Of a stretch of 64,000 nt of DNA, positions 7,314 to 15,812 are shown in pieces. The stretch spans positions 62,001-126,000 of the forward strand of contig JBCBIJ010000002.1 in the NCBI GenBank assembly GCA_038524795.1, written 5' to 3'. Every line of letters begins with the position of its first letter. Within the stretch, counting starts at the first letter, position 1. The notes beneath the pieces were generated by a model. The model saw only the letters and a program-made list of their open reading frames with translations, ran no database searches and was not told where the DNA came from. The stretch is from CALBPI01 sp038524795 (GTDB taxonomy: Bacteria; Pseudomonadota; Gammaproteobacteria; Steroidobacterales; Woeseiaceae). Both the position numbers and the translations under genes were made by a program.

Positions 7314-8597
7314 ATGACCACCCGCCTGACTGTAATCGCCGCGCTGCTGCTCACACTCTCGAGCAGCCCACTGGCAGAAACCACACTGATTCATGCCGGT
7401 ACGCTCCTGGCGGTTCCGGGCGAGGCGCCCGTAAGCGAGCACACCGTGGTGGTCCGAGACGGTATGGTGACCGACGTCGTCGCAGGCTACGCCGATATTG
7501 CGACCTATGACGCCGACGCCGTCATCGACCTCAAGGATGCGTTCGTCATGCCGGGCCTCATGGACATGCATGTACACCTGCAGGGCGAGCTCGGGCCCGG
7601 CAATGACCGAGACGCGCTCAGGATGTCCGACGAACTCATGGCCATGCGCAGCCTGCACTACGCTATGAAGACGCTGGAAGCCGGCTTCACGACCGTGCGC
7701 GACGTTGGCAGCGACCCACAACCCATGTACGCCATGCGCGACGCGATCAACATGGGCTGGGTGGATGGGCCCCGCATCATCGCCGCTGGTGGTGTCGGGA
7801 TCACGGGCGGCCACTCGGACGTCAGCGGCATCAAGCCGGAGCTCATGAAGCTCAAGACGGCGGCCACAGTCTGCGACGGCCCCTACGACTGTCGCCGAGC
7901 CACACGCCACGCGATCAAGTACGGGGCCGACCTCATCAAGATCACCTCGACAGGGGGCGTACTGACAGACCGTGCCACAGGCACGGGACAACAGATGGAA
8001 ACAGACGAGCTGCGAGAGGTAGTCCTCGCTGCAGAGCGCATGGGCCGCAAAGTCGCGAGCCACGCGCACGCCGAGGCCGGCATTATTGCGGCACTCGAGG
8101 CTGGTGTGCACTCGATCGAACACGGCAGCTATACGGGGCCCGAGGCCATCAAGTTGTTCAAGAAGACGGGGGCCTATCTCATTCCGACACTGCTCGCCGG
8201 GGCCACGGTCGCCGACATGGCCGAGAATGCAGAATTCATGACGGAAGCCATCAAGGCCAAAGCGATTCGTGTGGGCAACGACATGTCGGGCAATTTTGCG
8301 AAGGCCTACAAGGCCGGCGTCAAGATCGCCTACGGCACCGACAGCGGTGTGTCCCGCCACGGCACCAATGCCGACGAAGCCGTGCTCATGCACGAGGCCG
8401 GTATGCCTGTCATGGACATCCTCGTATCCGCAACCGTCAACGCCGCAGACCTCATCGACATGTCAGACACGCTGGGCACGCTCGAGGCGGGCAAGAACGC
8501 CGACATCATCGCCCTGCCCACCTCGCCGCTCGATGACGTCACGGTGCTGCGAACCGTCAGCTTCGTCATGAAGGGCGGCAAGGTCTTCAAACAGTAG
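7314..8597 (+). CDS. Exported metal-dependent amidohydrolase (Xaa-Pro/Xaa-Arg dipeptidase-like)
   Basis: The ATG at 7314 has GGAG upstream and opens a signal peptide (cleavage probably after SPLA, residue 21), giving a periplasmic enzyme of 427 residues. It belongs to the amidohydrolase superfamily: His86-x-His88 (MDMHVH), carboxylated Lys209 (DLIKITSTGG), His250 (SHAHAE), His270 (SIEHGS) and Asp343 (YGTDSG), all ligands of a binuclear metal centre. This subgroup includes the prolidase-like and Xaa-Arg dipeptidases and is often misnamed imidazolonepropionase. It probably trims dipeptides or acylated amino acids outside the cytoplasm. The isochorismatase-like gene follows after four bases. Confidence 0.85.
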   Translation: MTTRLTVIAALLLTLSSSPLAETTLIHAGTLLAVPGEAPVSEHTVVVRDGMVTDVVAGYADIATYDADAVIDLKDAFVMPGLMDMHVHLQGELGPGNDRDALRMSDELMAMRSLHYAMKTLEAGFTTVRDVGSDPQPMYAMRDAINMGWVDGPRIIAAGGVGITGGHSDVSGIKPELMKLKTAATVCDGPYDCRRATRHAIKYGADLIKITSTGGVLTDRATGTGQQMETDELREVVLAAERMGRKVASHAHAEAGIIAALEAGVHSIEHGSYTGPEAIKLFKKTGAYLIPTLLAGATVADMAENAEFMTEAIKAKAIRVGNDMSGNFAKAYKAGVKIAYGTDSGVSRHGTNADEAVLMHEAGMPVMDILVSATVNAADLIDMSDTLGTLEAGKNADIIALPTSPLDDVTVLRTVSFVMKGGKVFKQ

Positions 8598-8601
8598 GCG
8601 C

Positions 8602-9228
8602 GTGAGCTCGGCACAAGACAACTACCGGCGCGCCTACGACAACCGCATCGGTTTCGGGGCGCGTCCGGCGCTCATCCTCATAGACTTCGTCGAGGCCTAC
8701 TTCGACCAGGATTGCGCGCTGTACGCGGACATTCAGCCCGCGCTCGATAGTGCCTTGCGCATTCGCGAATCAGCACGCGCCGCCGGCGTGCCCGTCATCT
8801 ACACCAACGTCGTGTATCACGCGTCGCTCATCGACGGCGGTCGCTTTGCGCAGAAGGCATTGCCACTCGAAGTCTTCAAAGCAGGCGGGCCGATGGGTGC
8901 CTGGCCTGCCGGACTCGTGCCCAGCGACGACGAGCTCGTCGTTTCGAAGCAGTATCCGAGCGCCTTCTTCGGAACGTCGCTGGCGTCAACGCTGACGGCC
9001 TCGGGCATCGACTCACTCATCATCACCGGCCTCACGACCAGCGGCTGCGTCCGCGCCACCTGCGTCGACGCCTGTTCGCACGGGTTTGTCCCGATTATTG
9101 TTGCGGACGCCTGCGGTGATCGACACGACGACCCGCACCAGGCCAACCTGTTCGACATGAACGCCAAGTACGGCGACGTGGTCAGCGAAACAGAGGCCCT
9201 CGCCTACTTGAGCGGCTTGCCTTCGTAG
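8602..9228 (+). CDS. Isochorismatase-family hydrolase (N-carbamoylsarcosine amidase-like)
   Basis: A 208-residue cysteine hydrolase with a GTG start. The Asp-Lys-Cys triad is visible: Asp in ALILIDFVEAYF, Lys in VVSKQYPSAFFG and Cys in LTTSGCVRATCVDA, the last being the typical family signature with a non-prolyl cis peptide just before the cysteine. The FVEAYF and GGPMGAWP segments resemble N-carbamoylsarcosine amidases rather than nicotinamidases. It probably hydrolyses a carbamoyl or amide bond; substrate unknown. It lies four bases behind the amidohydrolase and its end overlaps the convergent tdk by 25 bases. Confidence 0.8.
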   Translation: MSSAQDNYRRAYDNRIGFGARPALILIDFVEAYFDQDCALYADIQPALDSALRIRESARAAGVPVIYTNVVYHASLIDGGRFAQKALPLEVFKAGGPMGAWPAGLVPSDDELVVSKQYPSAFFGTSLASTLTASGIDSLIITGLTTSGCVRATCVDACSHGFVPIIVADACGDRHDDPHQANLFDMNAKYGDVVSETEALAYLSGLPS

Positions 9229-9797
9229 AAGTGCTCGTGGAAATGCCGTCGGCACAGCGACACGTAGCGATCGTTACCGCCAATCTCGACCTGTGACCCT
9301 GCGGTAACCACATTGCCGTCACCGTCCAGACGCACCACCATGGTCGCCTTACGGCCGCAGTAGCAAATGGCCTTGATCTCGTTCAGGTTGTCGGCCCAGG
9401 CCAGCAGGTACTTGCTGCCCTCAAACGGCTCGCCCTGAAAATCGGTACGCAGACCGTAAGCCAGCACGGGAACACCAAGCCCGTCGCAGATCTGGCACAA
9501 CTGCAGGACTTGCTCGCGTGTCAGAAACTGCGCCTCGTCGATCAGCACACAGTGCAAGGGCGCATCATCGAGCCTGCGCGCGACCAGATCATGCAAGTCA
9601 TCCGCAGCCCGAAAGGTTCTGGCGTTGGCATCGATGCCGATTCGCGACGTCACCTTACCTATGCCGTAGCGGTCATCGAATGCGGGCGTCAGGATCATCG
9701 TGTGCATGCCGCGTTCGATGTAGTTGTAGCTCGATTGCAGCAACGACGTCGACTTCCCGGCATTCATCGACGAGTAATAAAAAAACAGCTTGGCCAA
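9204..9797 (-). CDS. tdk: Thymidine kinase (type II)
   Basis: A 197-residue cytosolic enzyme phosphorylating thymidine (and deoxyuridine) with ATP. The first residues AKLFFYYSSMNAGKST contain the P-loop and align with E. coli Tdk, whose second residue is the same alanine. I therefore choose a TTG start at 9797 with GGAGGAGG just upstream, rather than an ATG at 9905 that adds an unrelated arginine-rich stretch. Other signatures are CVLIDEAQFLTREQV (catalytic Glu), YGLRTDFQGEPFEGS (substrate lasso) and zinc ligands CYCGRKA and CRRHFHEHF. It faces upp divergently and begins the nucleoside-salvage region. Confidence 0.93.
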   Translation of the reverse strand: MAKLFFYYSSMNAGKSTSLLQSSYNYIERGMHTMILTPAFDDRYGIGKVTSRIGIDANARTFRAADDLHDLVARRLDDAPLHCVLIDEAQFLTREQVLQLCQICDGLGVPVLAYGLRTDFQGEPFEGSKYLLAWADNLNEIKAICYCGRKATMVVRLDGDGNVVTAGSQVEIGGNDRYVSLCRRHFHEHFYEGKPLK

Positions 9798-9847
9798 GAG
9801 CCTCCTCCGCGATCGCCTATCCGGCGCGCAGCGGCGCCGAGGCCGGC

Positions 9848-9853
9848 TATAAT
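9848..9853 (+). promoter_or_regulatory. -10 element for the upp operon
   Basis: A perfect TATAAT about 50 bases before the upp start; no good -35 box precedes it. The transcript leader would contain a short hairpin formed by GGCTGG (9861-9866) and CCAGCC (9874-9879). Confidence 0.5.
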
Positions 9854-9904
9854 AGGGCATGGCTGGTGAATGGCCAGCCGCCGACCCGAATCGGAATCTG
9901 GCCA

Positions 9905-10525
9905 ATGCACGTCGAAGTCACTCATCCCTGCGTCCAGCACAAACTCTCGTTGCTTCGTGATGTCGATACGGGCCACACGCAATTCCGCCAGCTGGCGCGC
10001 GAAATCACCCAGTTCCTCTGTTATGAAGCGCTGAAGCACGTTCCTGTAGAGCCCGTCACGGTGACCACCCCGCTCGCCGAATCGGCGTGCCACCGGATCG
10101 CCACAGACATCATCGTGGTGCCAATTCTGCGCGCTGGCGTCGGCATGCTCGACGGCGTGCTGGAACTCGTACCCACCGCGCGGGTCGGATTCATGGGCCT
10201 TTACCGGGATACGGACACCAAACAACCCGTGGAGTACTACCGCAAACTACCGGCAGCGCGCGCGGGTGCCCTGCACATTGTCGTCGACCCGATGCTGGCC
10301 ACTGGCGGCTCAACGGCAGAGACGCTCTCCATCCTCAAGGCTAATGGCGCCGAGCAGATCATCGTCGTTGCCATTGTGAGTTGCCCCGAGGGACTGGCCG
10401 CCGTGGCCGAGCACCACGACGACGTGCCCGTGTATGTCGCGGCAGTGGACAGCCATCTCGACGACCGCAAGTACATCGTCCCGGGGCTCGGCGATGCGGG
10501 CGACCGGCTGTTCGGGACGCGCTGA
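9905..10525 (+). CDS. upp: Uracil phosphoribosyltransferase
   Basis: A 206-residue enzyme that converts uracil and PRPP to UMP in pyrimidine salvage. The start at 9905 gives the usual family N-terminus (VTHPCVQHKLSLLRD, compare HPLVKHKLGLMRE in E. coli). Diagnostic segments are VPILRAGVGMLDGVLELVP, GLYRDTDTKQPVEYYRKLP and the PRPP loop VVDPMLATGGS, and it ends with PGLGDAGDRLFGT, the uracil-binding hood. Length equals E. coli Upp within a few residues. The downstream lipoprotein gene starts immediately after the stop codon. Confidence 0.96.
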   Translation: MHVEVTHPCVQHKLSLLRDVDTGHTQFRQLAREITQFLCYEALKHVPVEPVTVTTPLAESACHRIATDIIVVPILRAGVGMLDGVLELVPTARVGFMGLYRDTDTKQPVEYYRKLPAARAGALHIVVDPMLATGGSTAETLSILKANGAEQIIVVAIVSCPEGLAAVAEHHDDVPVYVAAVDSHLDDRKYIVPGLGDAGDRLFGTR

Positions 10526-11470
10526 ATGCACGGACGCGCGCACTGGCTTGCTGTAGCAGTCATCGGCCTCGTGGCCGGATGCCGTGCCGAACCTGCCGCT
10601 GTCCCGGTCACGGCACCTGCACAACTCGCGCTGCCGACCATTGTCGGCCCACTCGATTACACCGTACTGCCCGAGGTTTCGGGTATGGCCGCCTCGCCCA
10701 CGAAGTCCGACACACTCTGGATCGTCAACGATTCCGGAAACCGTGCCGAGATCATTGCGCTCAGCGTGCCGGACATGGGTACGCAGCGTGTCCGAGTCGT
10801 CGGCGCGCTCAACCGAGACTGGGAGGACCTGGCGAGCTTCACGCTCGACGACGACGCCTGGCTCATGATCGCCGACGTGGGCGACAACAATGCCAACCGC
10901 GACCGCGTATCACTGCACTTTCTGCCCGAGCCGGACACTTCAACCAACGCCCTGGCCCGCGCCACGACCGTCGAGTTCAACTACAGCGACGGCCCACGCG
11001 ACGTTGAAGCGGTTGCCGTCGACGCAGCGCGCGATACCATTTATCTGCTCAGCAAACGCACCAAACCGCCGGTGCTCTACAGCCTGCCACTGCGTGCCGC
11101 TATGGCCGCAGCACGCAACGGCAACGCGCTCACAGCCACGCGGCTCGGGGCCGTCACCACAATTCCGGCGCCCACCGCACTCGAGCTCAAACTGTCGCCT
11201 CGTTTCGGCAAGTTTCGCGACCAGCCCACGGCCATGGACCTGTCGCCCGACGGCAGCGTGATTGCGCTGCTGACCTACGGTGAGGCCTATCAGGCCGTGA
11301 TCAGCCCAGGTGAGGGCTGGCTCGACGCGCTCAACGGATCGCTGCAGCCTCTGGGCCTCCCCGTACTCAAGCAACCGGAGACCATTGCCTGGGCCGCGGA
11401 TGGCAGCCTCTATGCGAGCAGCGAGCAAAGGGGCGCCCCCCTGATACACTGGCGCACGGATGAGCACTGA
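10526..11470 (+). CDS. Lipoprotein with beta-propeller-like repeats
   Basis: A 314-residue protein with a lipoprotein signal ending LVAGC (Cys19). The mature part resembles a secreted beta-propeller: GMAASPTKSDTLWIVNDSGNRAEIIAL, DWEDLASFTLDDDAWLMIADVGDNNANR, DVEAVAVDAARDTIYLLSKR and PTAMDLSPDGSVIALLTYGEAYQ are blade-like with repeated D-G/N-D turns. The DxGDNxxxR segment is common in surface proteins of this kind. Function unknown. It sits between upp and cdd with no gap on either side (cdd starts inside its last ten bases), so it is co-transcribed with pyrimidine salvage, though a role in that pathway is not shown. Confidence 0.8.
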   Translation: MHGRAHWLAVAVIGLVAGCRAEPAAVPVTAPAQLALPTIVGPLDYTVLPEVSGMAASPTKSDTLWIVNDSGNRAEIIALSVPDMGTQRVRVVGALNRDWEDLASFTLDDDAWLMIADVGDNNANRDRVSLHFLPEPDTSTNALARATTVEFNYSDGPRDVEAVAVDAARDTIYLLSKRTKPPVLYSLPLRAAMAAARNGNALTATRLGAVTTIPAPTALELKLSPRFGKFRDQPTAMDLSPDGSVIALLTYGEAYQAVISPGEGWLDALNGSLQPLGLPVLKQPETIAWAADGSLYASSEQRGAPLIHWRTDEH

Positions 11471-11891
11471 TCGTATCAAGATCGAAGACAAAACGATCCA
11501 GGCGCTGTTTGAAGCAGCTGCGGAGGTTCGCGCGCAAGCGCACGCGCCCTACTCGGGTTACCGCGTCGGCGCTGCGGTCCTCGACGACCGGGGTGACACC
11601 TGGCTCGGATGCAACGTGGAGAACGCGTCTTACCCCGAAGGCAGCTGCGCTGAAACAGCCGCTATCGCAGCCATGATTGCGGGTGGCGGACGGCGCATAC
11701 AGCACGTCGTTATCGCGGGCGGTCACGACGGCATTGAACCTTGCTCACCTTGCGGCGGCTGCCGTCAACGCGTCAGTGAGTTCGCCGATAGCGACACCCG
11801 TGTCTGGCTTGTGGCAGCCAATGGGACGCTTGCACCTCACAGCGTTGCCGAACTGTTGCCCGCGAGCTTCAGCCTCATCGAGAAGCGCTAG
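11460..11891 (+). CDS. cdd: Cytidine deaminase
   Basis: A 143-residue homotetrameric-type deaminase turning cytidine and deoxycytidine into uridine and deoxyuridine. The zinc site and catalytic glutamate are plain: CAE in NASYPEGSCAETAAIAAM and PCSPCGGCRQ. The N-terminal YSGYRVGAAVLDDRG and GCNVENASYP segments bind the nucleoside. Compared with many relatives the CAER motif reads CAET. Its start overlaps the preceding lipoprotein gene by 11 bases. The products feed DeoA, Upp and Tdk encoded nearby. Confidence 0.96.
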   Translation: MSTDRIKIEDKTIQALFEAAAEVRAQAHAPYSGYRVGAAVLDDRGDTWLGCNVENASYPEGSCAETAAIAAMIAGGGRRIQHVVIAGGHDGIEPCSPCGGCRQRVSEFADSDTRVWLVAANGTLAPHSVAELLPASFSLIEKR

Positions 11892-11907
11892 CGCACCAAG
11901 CTGTCCG

Positions 11908-13131
11908 TTAAACCAATAGGCTGGCGAGAGCGGCGCTCATGAGGTTCGAGAGCGAGCCCGCGACAACCGCTTTGAGCCCGTATTGGCCGATGAGCTCCCG
12001 GCGCTCCGGAATCAAAACACCCAGACCGCCCAGCAGAATGGCCACCGAGGACAGGTTGGCGAATCCGCACAGCGAGAACGTCACAACCGCGGCCGTTCGT
12101 GGCGACAGCTCATCGATGATGTCACCCAGGTGCAGGAACGCTACGAATTCGTTGAGGATCAGTTTTTCGCCAAACAAGGCACCCGCCGTTTGCGCTTCTT
12201 CCCAGGGCACGCTGAGCAGATACATCAGCGGCGCAAAGACGTAACCCAGCACCTTCTCAAGGGTGACGCCTTCGATGCCGATAAGGCCAAACAGGCCACC
12301 CACGATGCCGTTGAAAAGCGCGATGAGCGCGACGAACGCGAGCAGCATGGCGCCAATGTTCACAGCAAGCCGTACACCGTCCTGTGCACCACTGGCTGCG
12401 GCCAAAATGACGTTCTTCTCCCGCTCGATGTCGGGCTGCTCGGTAACGGGTGACGCGATGTCGTCGTCCATATCCTCGTCAGGCATGAGTATCTTGGCCA
12501 TGAGCAGACCGCCCGGCGCCGCCATGAAACTGGCGGCCAGGAGATAGTCGAGATTCGCGCCCATCTGCGCGTAGGCCGCGAGCACGGTACCCGCGACCGA
12601 AGCGGTGCCGGACACCATGAGTGCGAACAGCTGCGGTTCGGTCAAGGATTTGAGGTAGGGCCGCACCACGAGTGGCGCTTCCGTCTGGCCGACGAAAATG
12701 TTGGCCGCCGCATTGAGCGACTCCACGGGACGCGTACCAATCACGTACTGGAGGCCACGCCCGACGACGCGGACGATGAGCTGCATAATCCCGATGTGGT
12801 AGAGCACGGCCATGAGCGAGGCGAAGAACACAATGACGGGCAATACCTCAACCGCGAAACTCTGCGCGCCCTCGGACGGGTCATAAAGGTTGCCGAAGAT
12901 CATGCCGATGCCGCTGCCGACGTAGCCGATGATCGCCATCACGCCGTTGCTCATGGCCTCGATGATGCGCTGGCCTGCATCGAGCTTGAGCGTGAGCACG
13001 GCCAGCAGCGCCTGCAGCAGAAACGCTGCAATCACGATCCGGGGGCGAATGGCGCGTCGGTTACTGGAACAGGCAACGGCAATCGCAAACAACACGGCGA
13101 TTCCGACAAAACTGATCAACTGTGCAGGCAT
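11908..13131 (-). CDS. Concentrative nucleoside transporter (CNT/NupC family)
   Basis: A 407-residue inner-membrane Na+ or H+ coupled nucleoside importer. The family signatures are GQTEAPLVVRPYL (substrate and ion site), GGLLMAKILMPD, and LILNEFVAFLHLGDI followed by LCGFANLSSVAILLGGLG near the end. About nine to eleven hydrophobic segments can be counted, matching NupC length (about 400). It lies 43 bases after deoA on the same strand and is convergent with cdd, so import and phosphorolysis of pyrimidine nucleosides are probably co-expressed. Confidence 0.93.
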   Translation of the reverse strand: MPAQLISFVGIAVLFAIAVACSSNRRAIRPRIVIAAFLLQALLAVLTLKLDAGQRIIEAMSNGVMAIIGYVGSGIGMIFGNLYDPSEGAQSFAVEVLPVIVFFASLMAVLYHIGIMQLIVRVVGRGLQYVIGTRPVESLNAAANIFVGQTEAPLVVRPYLKSLTEPQLFALMVSGTASVAGTVLAAYAQMGANLDYLLAASFMAAPGGLLMAKILMPDEDMDDDIASPVTEQPDIEREKNVILAAASGAQDGVRLAVNIGAMLLAFVALIALFNGIVGGLFGLIGIEGVTLEKVLGYVFAPLMYLLSVPWEEAQTAGALFGEKLILNEFVAFLHLGDIIDELSPRTAAVVTFSLCGFANLSSVAILLGGLGVLIPERRELIGQYGLKAVVAGSLSNLMSAALASLLV

Positions 13132-13174
13132 CAGATTCCCTTGCGGGTCTTGGAGAATATGGGGCGCGACATCG

Positions 13175-14500
13175 TCAGCGATTGGCGCCGAGTCGTTCGG
13201 CGATCACGGGACGGGGGTCAGGCGCTGAGCTCGTGATGGTACACGCGGCGGCGTAGCGTGCGGCTGCTTCGCGCGCACTGGCGTCATCGGCGGCATGCAC
13301 CACTGCGAGGGGCCGGTCCGCATTGACGGCAGCACCCACGGGAAGGATGTCTGAGAAGCCGACGCGGCCATCGATGGCCTCATCGCCGCGTCGACGGCCG
13401 CCGCCAAGACCCACAACAGCGAGACCCACTTCCCGGGCGTCAACCGCGGCCAGGTATCCCGCCTTGGTGGCCGGCACCGACACCATGATCGGCGCGGCCT
13501 CAACGTAGTGTTCGAATCGGTCGAGGAAGTCCCAAGGACCGCCGAGCGCTGTCACCATGCGTTGAAAGCGTTCACGCGCCGCGCCGCTGGCCAGCGCGCC
13601 CTCAGCCTGCGCCTGCGCGTCATCACGGTCCTCGGCAAGGCCTGTCACCACGAGCATTTCCGAAGCCAGCGCCATGACCACTTCGTGCAGCCGGGCTTCG
13701 CGGTGGGTGCCGGCCAGGTAGTCATGGATCTCGCGCAGCTCCAGCCAATGGCCTGCGCTGACGCCGAGCGGTTCGTCCATATCGGTGAGCACGGCGCGAA
13801 CACTCAGGTTTGCAGCGGCGGCCGTCTCGACGAGATGTGTGGCGAGCTCGCGGGCGCGGGTGACGTCCATCATAAACGCCCCGCTGCCGTACTTGACGTC
13901 CATGACGAGGAATTCATTACCCGCCGCGATCTTCTTCGAGAGGATCGACGCGGTGATGAGCGGCAAGGACTCGACCGTGGCGGTCACGTCGCGCACGGCG
14001 TAGACGCGCCGGTCCGCGGGCGCGAGGTCTTCGGTCTGCCCGATAATGGCGCAACCCACATCGGCCACCACCTTGCGTAGCGTCGCGAGGTCGGGCGTGC
14101 TGCGATAGCCGGGAATGCAGTCCATCTTGTCGAGCGTGCCACCACTGTGGCCCAGGCCGCGTCCCGACACCATGGGTACGAAGCAGCCACAAGCAGCCAC
14201 GATGGGGGCCAGCGCCAGGCTGACCTTGTCGCCCACACCACCCGTGGAGTGTTTATCGATAACCGGACCACCCAGGGTGGCCGACTCCCAGGCGAGCACG
14301 CGGCCCGATGTGGCCATCTCACGTGTCAGCAGGCTGGTCTCATCGGCCGTCATGCCGCGCAAGAACGTCGCCATGCAAAACGCCGCGATTTGCGCGTCCG
14401 AGATACTCCCGTCGGTAATGCCTGCGACAAGTGCCCGAATGGATGCCGCGTCGAGCGCTGCACCGTCACGCTTGCGTCGAATGATGTCGCTGGTCAGCAT
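13175..14500 (-). CDS. deoA: Thymidine phosphorylase
   Basis: A 441-residue enzyme cleaving thymidine or deoxyuridine with phosphate to base and 2-deoxyribose-1-phosphate. The signature SGRGLGHSGGTLDKMDCIPGY is complete, with IDKHSTGGVGDKVSL for phosphate binding and VDVKYGSGAFM with the substrate lysine. Length matches E. coli DeoA (440). It is the middle gene of a minus-strand operon, phosphoribosyltransferase then deoA then the CNT transporter, with gaps of 13 and 43 bases. Confidence 0.96.
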   Translation of the reverse strand: MLTSDIIRRKRDGAALDAASIRALVAGITDGSISDAQIAAFCMATFLRGMTADETSLLTREMATSGRVLAWESATLGGPVIDKHSTGGVGDKVSLALAPIVAACGCFVPMVSGRGLGHSGGTLDKMDCIPGYRSTPDLATLRKVVADVGCAIIGQTEDLAPADRRVYAVRDVTATVESLPLITASILSKKIAAGNEFLVMDVKYGSGAFMMDVTRARELATHLVETAAAANLSVRAVLTDMDEPLGVSAGHWLELREIHDYLAGTHREARLHEVVMALASEMLVVTGLAEDRDDAQAQAEGALASGAARERFQRMVTALGGPWDFLDRFEHYVEAAPIMVSVPATKAGYLAAVDAREVGLAVVGLGGGRRRGDEAIDGRVGFSDILPVGAAVNADRPLAVVHAADDASAREAAARYAAACTITSSAPDPRPVIAERLGANR

Positions 14501-14513
14501 CCGGCGCTGAGGC

Positions 14514-15086
14514 TCAGCCCGCCTTGCGCGCGGCCACGGTGCTCACGACATCGGCCAGCTTGGGGCGGTGTTCTGACAGCTCTTCGGGCGTCAGCGCATC
14601 GAGCTCGTGCGGAAACACGAGCCACTCGTCGGTCTTGTGAACGAAATAGTCGGGCGTCAGGTCGGTCTGGTTTCGCGTCGGCTTGAACCAGGGCACCGCA
14701 ATGCGCACGTCCCAGGCCATGTTGTCGCGTGAGCGCCGGCCAAGCTCTTTGATCACCGCGGCAATCGTGTTGCCCGTATCGAAGACATCGTCAACGATGA
14801 GCACACGGTCTTCGGAGGTGATCTTGTTGACGATGTAGTCGAGACCATGAATGGCTACGTTGCCCGACCGCTTGTCGACACCCTCGTAGGACGAGGTTCG
14901 AATGGCGATGTGGTCGGAATCAACACCGCAGTAGGCCAGCAATTCCTGCACGGCCATACCCACAGGCGTGCCGCCGCGCCAGATCGCAATGATCAGTGTG
15001 GGGCGGAAGCCGTCCTTCAGGATATTGGCACCCAGGCGAAACGAGTCTTCGAGCAGACCCTGTGCCGACAAAACGATCTTTTCCAT
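14514..15086 (-). CDS. Phosphoribosyltransferase, paralogue A
   Basis: A 190-residue type I phosphoribosyltransferase of the hypoxanthine-PRT-like COG2236 type. The PRPP motif is VLIVDDVFDTGNTIAAV and the N-terminal loop IIAIWRGGTPVGMAVQELL binds pyrophosphate. The ATG at 15086 (MEKIVLSAQGLLEDSF) is preferred over upstream starts because GGGGG precedes it and the paralogue opens at the same place. It is first gene of the operon with deoA and the nucleoside transporter, which favours a purine-base salvage role, but the base specificity is not evident. It is divergent from a clear paralogue at 15170. Confidence 0.85.
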   Translation of the reverse strand: MEKIVLSAQGLLEDSFRLGANILKDGFRPTLIIAIWRGGTPVGMAVQELLAYCGVDSDHIAIRTSSYEGVDKRSGNVAIHGLDYIVNKITSEDRVLIVDDVFDTGNTIAAVIKELGRRSRDNMAWDVRIAVPWFKPTRNQTDLTPDYFVHKTDEWLVFPHELDALTPEELSEHRPKLADVVSTVAARKAG

Positions 15087-15103
15087 ACCCCCGCCGCACG
15101 GCA

Positions 15104-15133
15104 CTGACGGCCGCGTCTGGAACTCGTTATACT
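15104..15133 (+). promoter_or_regulatory. Promoter between the divergent phosphoribosyltransferases
   Basis: CTGACG (15104-15109), 18 bases, then TATACT (15128-15133) is a reasonable sigma70 promoter for the rightward gene. On the opposite strand TATAAC (15131-15126) overlaps the same bases and could serve the leftward operon, so the two -10 elements may compete. Confidence 0.5.
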
Positions 15134-15169
15134 CGCGCCATCCTACCGTAGATCGCCACCGAGGCACAG

Positions 15170-15775
15170 ATGGGCACGGCCCCTCCGGACAAGCAATTCG
15201 TCGACGCCGATGACATGCTCATCGACGCCTTCAAGCTATCGGTGCAAATCCACGACTCGGGCTTCAAGCCCGACTTTTTGGTCGGCCTTTGGCGCGGCGG
15301 CAGTGCTGTCGGCATCGCCGTACAGGAAGGCCTCGAGCATTTTGGCATCGACACCGACCACATTGCCGTGCGCACGAGCTACGCAGGCTTTGATGCCTAC
15401 CAGCGGCAACGCGCTGACAAGAAGTCCGCAATCCGCGTGCACGGCCTGCGCTATCTGCTGGAAAACGTCAGCTCGTCGCATTCACTGCTGATCGTGGACG
15501 ACGTGTTCTCAACGGGCTCGAGCGCCCAGGCCGTCATCGACAAGCTTGCGCGTAAGTCTCGCCGCAACCTGCCCCGAGACATCCGGATCGCCACCATCTG
15601 GTTCCGCCCCAGCGAACAGACGCTCCGGCCGCCGGACTTCTACGTGCACGAAACGCGCAACTGGCTGGTGCTGCCCTACGAGCTGTCGGGCCTCTCTGCG
15701 GACGACATCCGCGAGCACAAGCCGGCGCTGGCGGACATCTTGGACGAGATCCCCGAACACCTGCCCGAAGCCTGA
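15170..15775 (+). CDS. Phosphoribosyltransferase, paralogue B
   Basis: A 201-residue homologue of the divergent gene at 14514-15086, sharing the same order of motifs: FKPDFLVGLWRGGSAVGIAVQEGL, IDTDHIAVRTSY, SLLIVDDVFSTGSSAQAV and WLVLPYELSGLSADDIREHKPALADIL. The PRPP-loop aspartates (VDD) and the small glycine/threonine loop are intact, so it should be active. It differs by a lysine- and arginine-rich insert (YQRQRADKKSAIRVHG) in the flexible loop, possibly altering base choice. It runs together with the adenosine-kinase-like gene (37-base gap), suggesting purine salvage. Confidence 0.85.
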   Translation: MGTAPPDKQFVDADDMLIDAFKLSVQIHDSGFKPDFLVGLWRGGSAVGIAVQEGLEHFGIDTDHIAVRTSYAGFDAYQRQRADKKSAIRVHGLRYLLENVSSSHSLLIVDDVFSTGSSAQAVIDKLARKSRRNLPRDIRIATIWFRPSEQTLRPPDFYVHETRNWLVLPYELSGLSADDIREHKPALADILDEIPEHLPEA

Positions 15776-15812
15776 GCGCCGCGGCGCCAACCGCGCCCCA
15801 CCTGGAATCCCC

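Noticed and set aside
7260..8393. A 377-codon open frame on the minus strand
   Set aside because: Antisense of the amidohydrolase; biased composition and it would start inside the hsp20 promoter region.
9798..9905. Longer thymidine kinase starting at an ATG at 9905
   Set aside because: The extra Arg-rich residues do not match the family, and it would run over the TATAAT of upp; the TTG at 9797 has a strong ribosome-binding site and gives the standard N-terminus.
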